A DNA stretch of 25,305 bases from Acidobacteria bacterium UBA6911. GTDB lineage: Bacteria; Acidobacteriota; UBA6911. The notes under the pieces were generated by a model. It did no database searches and was not told where the DNA came from. It was given only the letters and a program-made list of their open reading frames with translations. The position numbers and the translations under genes are program-made. Of this stretch, positions 24,594 through 25,305 are shown piece after piece. The stretch lies in contig DKBB01000128.1 of NCBI GenBank assembly GCA_002451015.1, positions 1 through 25,305 of the forward strand, given 5' to 3'. Within the stretch, counting starts at the first letter, position 1. Each line of letters starts with the position of its first letter.

Positions 24594-25305
24594 CTAGATT
24601 ATCCCCTGCTTTTTCAGTTGGTCCAGTTCGGGTGCGTCCAGGCCCAGGTGCCGGGCGTAGACGCTTTCGTTGGCATGCCCCACGGGTTGACAGACCCATC
24701 GCGTGCGCGGCGGAGTTTCCGTCATTTTGTACTGGGCCTGGGCCGTCATAACGTTGCCGTAGATGATGTCCGACACGGGCACGAAGATGCCGCGGTCGAT
24801 CCAGTTGGCGTCCTTCATGCATTCTTCCGGTGACAGGATCGGGGCGATCACGCACGTGATCGGGGCCAGCCGGCCGTGTTTGGAGTATTCCAGGGACATA
24901 TGGAGCAGTTCGTCGCTCGTGTACTTGCGCGTTTCCGCGAATACCCTCTCGGACCATTTAAGCTGCTCTTCCTCTTTTGTAAAAGGAGCCACGCTGGTCC
25001 AGCTTTCCGCGCCCCACTCGTCCCACTTTCCGAGCATGTCCGCAAACGCCTGCCACATCTCCAGGCGCAGGCCTCCCAGGAAAACCGCACCGTCCTTTGT
25101 CGGCGCAAAGCAGTAGAGCCAGAGCGCGATATCCAGGTTGCCGAACCGTTCGCTGATCCGCCCCGTGTGTTCATACCAGAGTGCGACAAAGTCGTCGATC
25201 CGGGCATACGCTTCAGATGTTGCCACATCCAGCGCCTGGCCTTTTCCCGTTTTCATGCGCCAGTGCAGGGCGGACAGAATGCCCATGGCCATGAAAGTCC
25301 CCGCC
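24594..25305 (-). CDS. Class III (CaiB/BaiF) CoA-transferase, 5' end cut by window edge
   Basis: The frame is open from the right edge (first whole codon at 25304) to a TAG at 24594, about 236 residues, the C-terminal part of a protein normally near 400. It begins AGTFMAMGILSALHWRMKTG then KGQALDVATSEA, the segment after the active-site region typical of family III transferases, and continues with GGLRLEMWQAFADMLGKWDE and a tail region RARHLGLDAPELDQLKKQGI-like in placement. These enzymes move CoA between carboxylic acids, for example aromatic, dicarboxylic or carnitine compounds. The catalytic Asp would lie in the missing N-terminal part. Together with the activase-like gene at the left edge, it fits anaerobic acyl-CoA metabolism. 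The family is secure; the substrate is unknown. Confidence 0.9.
   Translation of the reverse strand, partial: AGTFMAMGILSALHWRMKTGKGQALDVATSEAYARIDDFVALWYEHTGRISERFGNLDIALWLYCFAPTKDGAVFLGGLRLEMWQAFADMLGKWDEWGAESWTSVAPFTKEEEQLKWSERVFAETRKYTSDELLHMSLEYSKHGRLAPITCVIAPILSPEECMKDANWIDRGIFVPVSDIIYGNVMTAQAQYKMTETPPRTRWVCQPVGHANESVYARHLGLDAPELDQLKKQGII

Overview
The window reads as chromosome of an anaerobic, moderately GC-rich bacterium, most likely a deltaproteobacterial lineage (Desulfobacterota: sulfate- or sulfur-metabolising, or syntrophic). The evidence is a CoA-dehydratase activase-like protein, a class III CoA-transferase, an indolepyruvate:ferredoxin oxidoreductase, a polysulfide/thiosulfate-reductase-type molybdoenzyme with YeeE/YedE sulfur transporters, and two genes that only make sense if in-frame UGA is read as selenocysteine (Sec). 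The assignment is inference from gene content. No rRNA, tRNA, CRISPR array, phage or insertion sequence was seen.

Layout. 1-3331 (minus strand): the 5' part of a CoA-dehydratase activase-related gene running off the left edge, preceded by glmS. 3629-9834 (plus): a housekeeping series of adenosine-specific kinase, moeA, moaC, an FmdB-type zinc ribbon, an unusual radical SAM protein, mutM, a tiny CxxC protein and coaX. 10089-12555: two overlapping MacB/FtsX-type ABC permeases with no ATPase gene in the window. 12864-15295: iorA-iorB. 15401-20981: a tight six-gene operon made of a Tat-exported PsrA/PhsA-like molybdopterin enzyme, a four-cluster ferredoxin subunit, an NrfD/PsrC membrane anchor, two half-size YeeE/YedE proteins and a membrane-attached rhodanese-like protein whose active-site Cys is replaced. 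21063-22273 (minus): an exported CxC rhodanese followed by a DUF1573 protein with an in-frame UGA at the first Cys position of its SCGCT-type motif. 22786-24462 (plus, divergent): a predicted lipoprotein with a UGSC motif in which U is an in-frame UGA. 24594-25305 (minus): C-terminal part of a CaiB/BaiF CoA-transferase running off the right edge.

How the genes may work together. MoeA and MoaC make the molybdenum cofactor that the PsrA-like enzyme needs. The enzyme, its ferredoxin subunit and its quinone-reactive membrane subunit form a standard respiratory sulfur-compound oxidoreductase. The YeeE pair probably moves thiosulfate or a related sulfur species across the membrane, and the rhodanese-like proteins probably handle sulfane sulfur outside the cytoplasm. 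The two predicted selenoproteins lie directly beside this operon, and each has a hairpin just downstream of its UGA that looks like a bacterial SECIS. The most interesting proposal is therefore an envelope sulfur (or metal/organometal) redox system that uses selenol chemistry, with a Sec-containing DUF1573 protein as its least familiar part. The Sec assignments rest on frame continuity, motif alignment and hairpins seen in the sequence; the shared pathway is inference.
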